Below, in pieces: positions 62,441 through 64,000 of a stretch of 64,000 nucleotides of DNA. Below the pieces are notes generated by a model that was not told where the DNA came from, ran no database searches, and worked only from the letters and a program-made list of their open reading frames with translations. Each line of letters starts with the position of its first letter. The stretch's first letter is position 1. Source of the DNA: Agrypnia vestita (taxonomy: Eukaryota > Arthropoda > Insecta > Trichoptera > Phryganeidae). Location: assembly GCA_016648135.1 (NCBI GenBank), contig JADDOH010002037.1, positions 124,001 to 188,000 of the forward strand. Reading direction: 5' to 3'. Made by a program: the position numbers and the translations under genes.

Positions 62441-63153
62441 TTTTTTCCATTTCCATATATTTTTACATCCTTTCTTTTAACTCGTGGCGTCTGTTTGCTT
62501 GACGAAAAAACTTTGGATCGATTTTTAACCCTTTTCCCGTGATCCAATCAAGCTGAAACTTTGCAAGCAGACTCGTGGCGACGATCAAGAAGATCTATCA
62601 GATTTACGTTAAAAAAAAATAATAATCTATATATTAATTACTCCAACCAATGTCGTTTCTGCATATGGATAATTTCTGTTGCCAGTTTAAAAAAAAACAT
62701 TTTAGAGTACATTAAAAAGATTAAAAAATATAGGAATACGAACAAACTGATATCAAAAAACATCCAAATCCAAATTATCGAAAATTAAAATATCGGAATT
62801 TATAGATTTTTTAAAATATTTTCGTGGAATCCGTGTATTCAAAACAGCCAACGTAATTGCAGTCAACGAATTTTTGTGCTGGTCATACCACAGAATGACG
62901 CTTTATGACATTGACAGTAAGTATACGTTTACGCTTTTCTTTTTATTGTTTTTGCATTAATCTTGCTTCAATAAACGTTCAAAACATTTATTTATTAAAC
63001 ATTTATTACGCTTTATATTTTATTTAAACTGCAAAGTGAACTTAACCTTAGATAAACATCTCTCATATAACCTCAAAAGTCTCACAGCGCGTGGCGCGAA
63101 TGTCATTTTACGTGTCATTTTCTCCGTATTTATACATAAATATTATTATTTTT
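62441..63153. other. Segment left of Helitron ORF
   Basis: The sequence TGATCCAATCAAGCTGAAAC and AGCAGACTCGTGGCGACGAT (62540-62586) may be repetitive DNA, possibly from a Helitron, but no 5' end can be fixed. No other gene. Confidence 0.3.
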
Positions 63154-64000
63154 CAGAATTCCGATGGAATACTCAACATCACAAAGCGGCAATTTGATAA
63201 TGCGAAATATGAAAGAAGAAATGCCAGACGTAGACTGTCAAACATAACAGAAGAGGAATGTGAAAGAAGGAATGCTGACCAGCGGGAACGTAAAAATGCT
63301 AGGCAAAGCGTGTATGCTGAAGGAAGAAATGCGACATCTTATTTTAAATATGCCATTAACAATTTTAATTCATTTGCATTATGCCAATCATTGCAAAGCG
63401 GTTCATTTTGGTGCTGAAAAGGGTAAGTTACTTCATAGCTGTTGCCACAATGGAGGACTGCCGCAATATCCAGAAGAAAACAGTAATTAGTCTAAAAATT
63501 TTAAGGAATTTATTCGACAGTACAACTGTGCTAATGCATTTGCATCTTTCCGTATTGATTAAAATTTCAGGTGAAGTATATCATAGAAGTTTGCAGAGTG
63601 ATGGAGAGGTGCCGGCATATGCGCAACTATATGTTTACGATGCGGATGAAGCAGTCAGGGTACGTATGAGCCATCCGTCTAACCTTAGATGTCAACAAAA
63701 TATAATGGAAACTATTGATAATGTCATCCGTCGTGTAAGTCCATAAGCTCTCCAATACAAAAGGTTGAAAGAAGCGGTTGAAGAAGAAGAATCTATAGTT
63801 GCAGAGCACGGGGGCCAGATGCGGAATATTCAACTACTCTTTACGCGTTCTTCGTTAGATGACCAAAGAAGGTATAATGCTCCATCTAATAATAACGAAG
63901 TCGCCATTGTGTATGTAGCAGATTACGAACGTAGGTTACCGCCAAACGTAGCTGTTGCTGTTCACCCTAAGAATGTAGGAGGTCTCCAGCGTATTAATAT
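63154..64000 (+). pseudogene. Helitron Rep/helicase N-terminal region (runs off window)
   Basis: Begins with an Arg/Asn-rich segment (Tyr-Glu-Arg-Arg-Asn-Ala-Arg-Arg-Arg, Glu-Arg-Arg-Asn-Ala-Asp-Gln-Arg-Glu-Arg). It continues through Asn-His-Cys-Lys-Ala-Val-His-Phe-Gly-Ala-Glu-Lys and Cys-Cys-His-Asn-Gly-Gly (the Helitron N-terminal zinc-finger-like Cys-x-Ala-x-His-Phe and Cys-Cys pattern), Tyr-Asn-Cys-Ala-Asn-Ala-Phe-Ala-Ser-Phe (63530-63560), Ile-Ser-Gly-Glu-Val-Tyr-His-Arg and Tyr-Ala-Gln-Leu-Tyr-Val-Tyr-Asp-Ala-Asp-Glu-Ala (63560-63650). It ends Arg-Arg-Tyr-Asn-Ala-Pro, Glu-Val-Ala-Ile-Val and Gly-Gly-Leu-Gln-Arg-Ile-Asn. Frameshifts (about 63360 and 63490-63540) and a TAA at about 63745, where related proteins have Asn-Pro-Tyr, show a dead copy. 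The Rep HUH and helicase motifs lie beyond 64000. Confidence 0.8.

Overview
The window looks like insect nuclear DNA, most likely from a moth or butterfly, though that guess is weak. It is strongly AT-rich. It holds many degenerate non-LTR retrotransposon tails, cecropia-type mariners, PIF/Harbinger derivatives, Penelope-like elements, tRNA-derived SINEs and Helitrons. No complete, convincing host gene is visible, and nothing looks bacterial or viral. It reads as a gene-poor intergenic region or a very long intron in which old transposons have nested into one another, with short GC-rich single-copy-looking islands between them that could be enhancers, promoters or small exons.

Layout. 1-9000: a GCATGC-rich repeat, broken non-LTR retrotransposon C-termini (5148-5410 minus, 6215-6745 plus) and copies of a long-inverted-repeat element (family A). 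9200-20400: the first Penelope-like (PLE) fold-backs (9225-9790, 17158-17600), a jockey-like reverse transcriptase remnant (10990-11745), a GC-rich island with two candidate host exons (signal-peptide-like 14521-14603; Ig-like 15110-15232), a 582-bp Harbinger derivative (16240-16821) and a tRNA-derived SINE. 20960-31200: mariner copy 1 (20962-22245), small fold-backs, a polyadenylated 5'-truncated non-LTR element (26147-26905, minus) and several PLE ends. 31200-50690: islands, SINEs, Helitron-like short elements, a PLE GIY-YIG fragment (38446-38736, minus), family A and family D inverted-repeat elements. 50690-64000: a second Harbinger derivative (50693-51318), a cluster of one non-LTR family around inverted repeats, a nested composite (56695-57541), mariner copy 2 (59407-60692), a Helitron-like cluster (61180-61838) and, running off the right edge, a broken Helitron Rep/helicase ORF (63154-64000).

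The most interesting system is the PLE family. At least ten pieces share a terminal module with a short conserved stem flanked by CTGANGA and GAAAC, resembling the hammerhead-ribozyme motifs known from Penelope-like elements. A GIY-YIG endonuclease C-terminus precedes this module in some copies. In others it is followed by a repeated open start (Met-Ser-Pro/Ser-Gln...), and several copies are folded back on themselves. Family letters used below: A, long-TIR element with GAGACGAAGC; C/D, element with ACAGGGTT ends; E, 32.6/45.5 kb repeat; G, tRNA-derived SINE; H, short Helitron-like element starting TCCCAATAATA and ending in a hairpin plus CTAG; I, GCCGCCAATTT inverted repeat. All alignments were made by eye; copy boundaries are approximate unless a target-site duplication is given.
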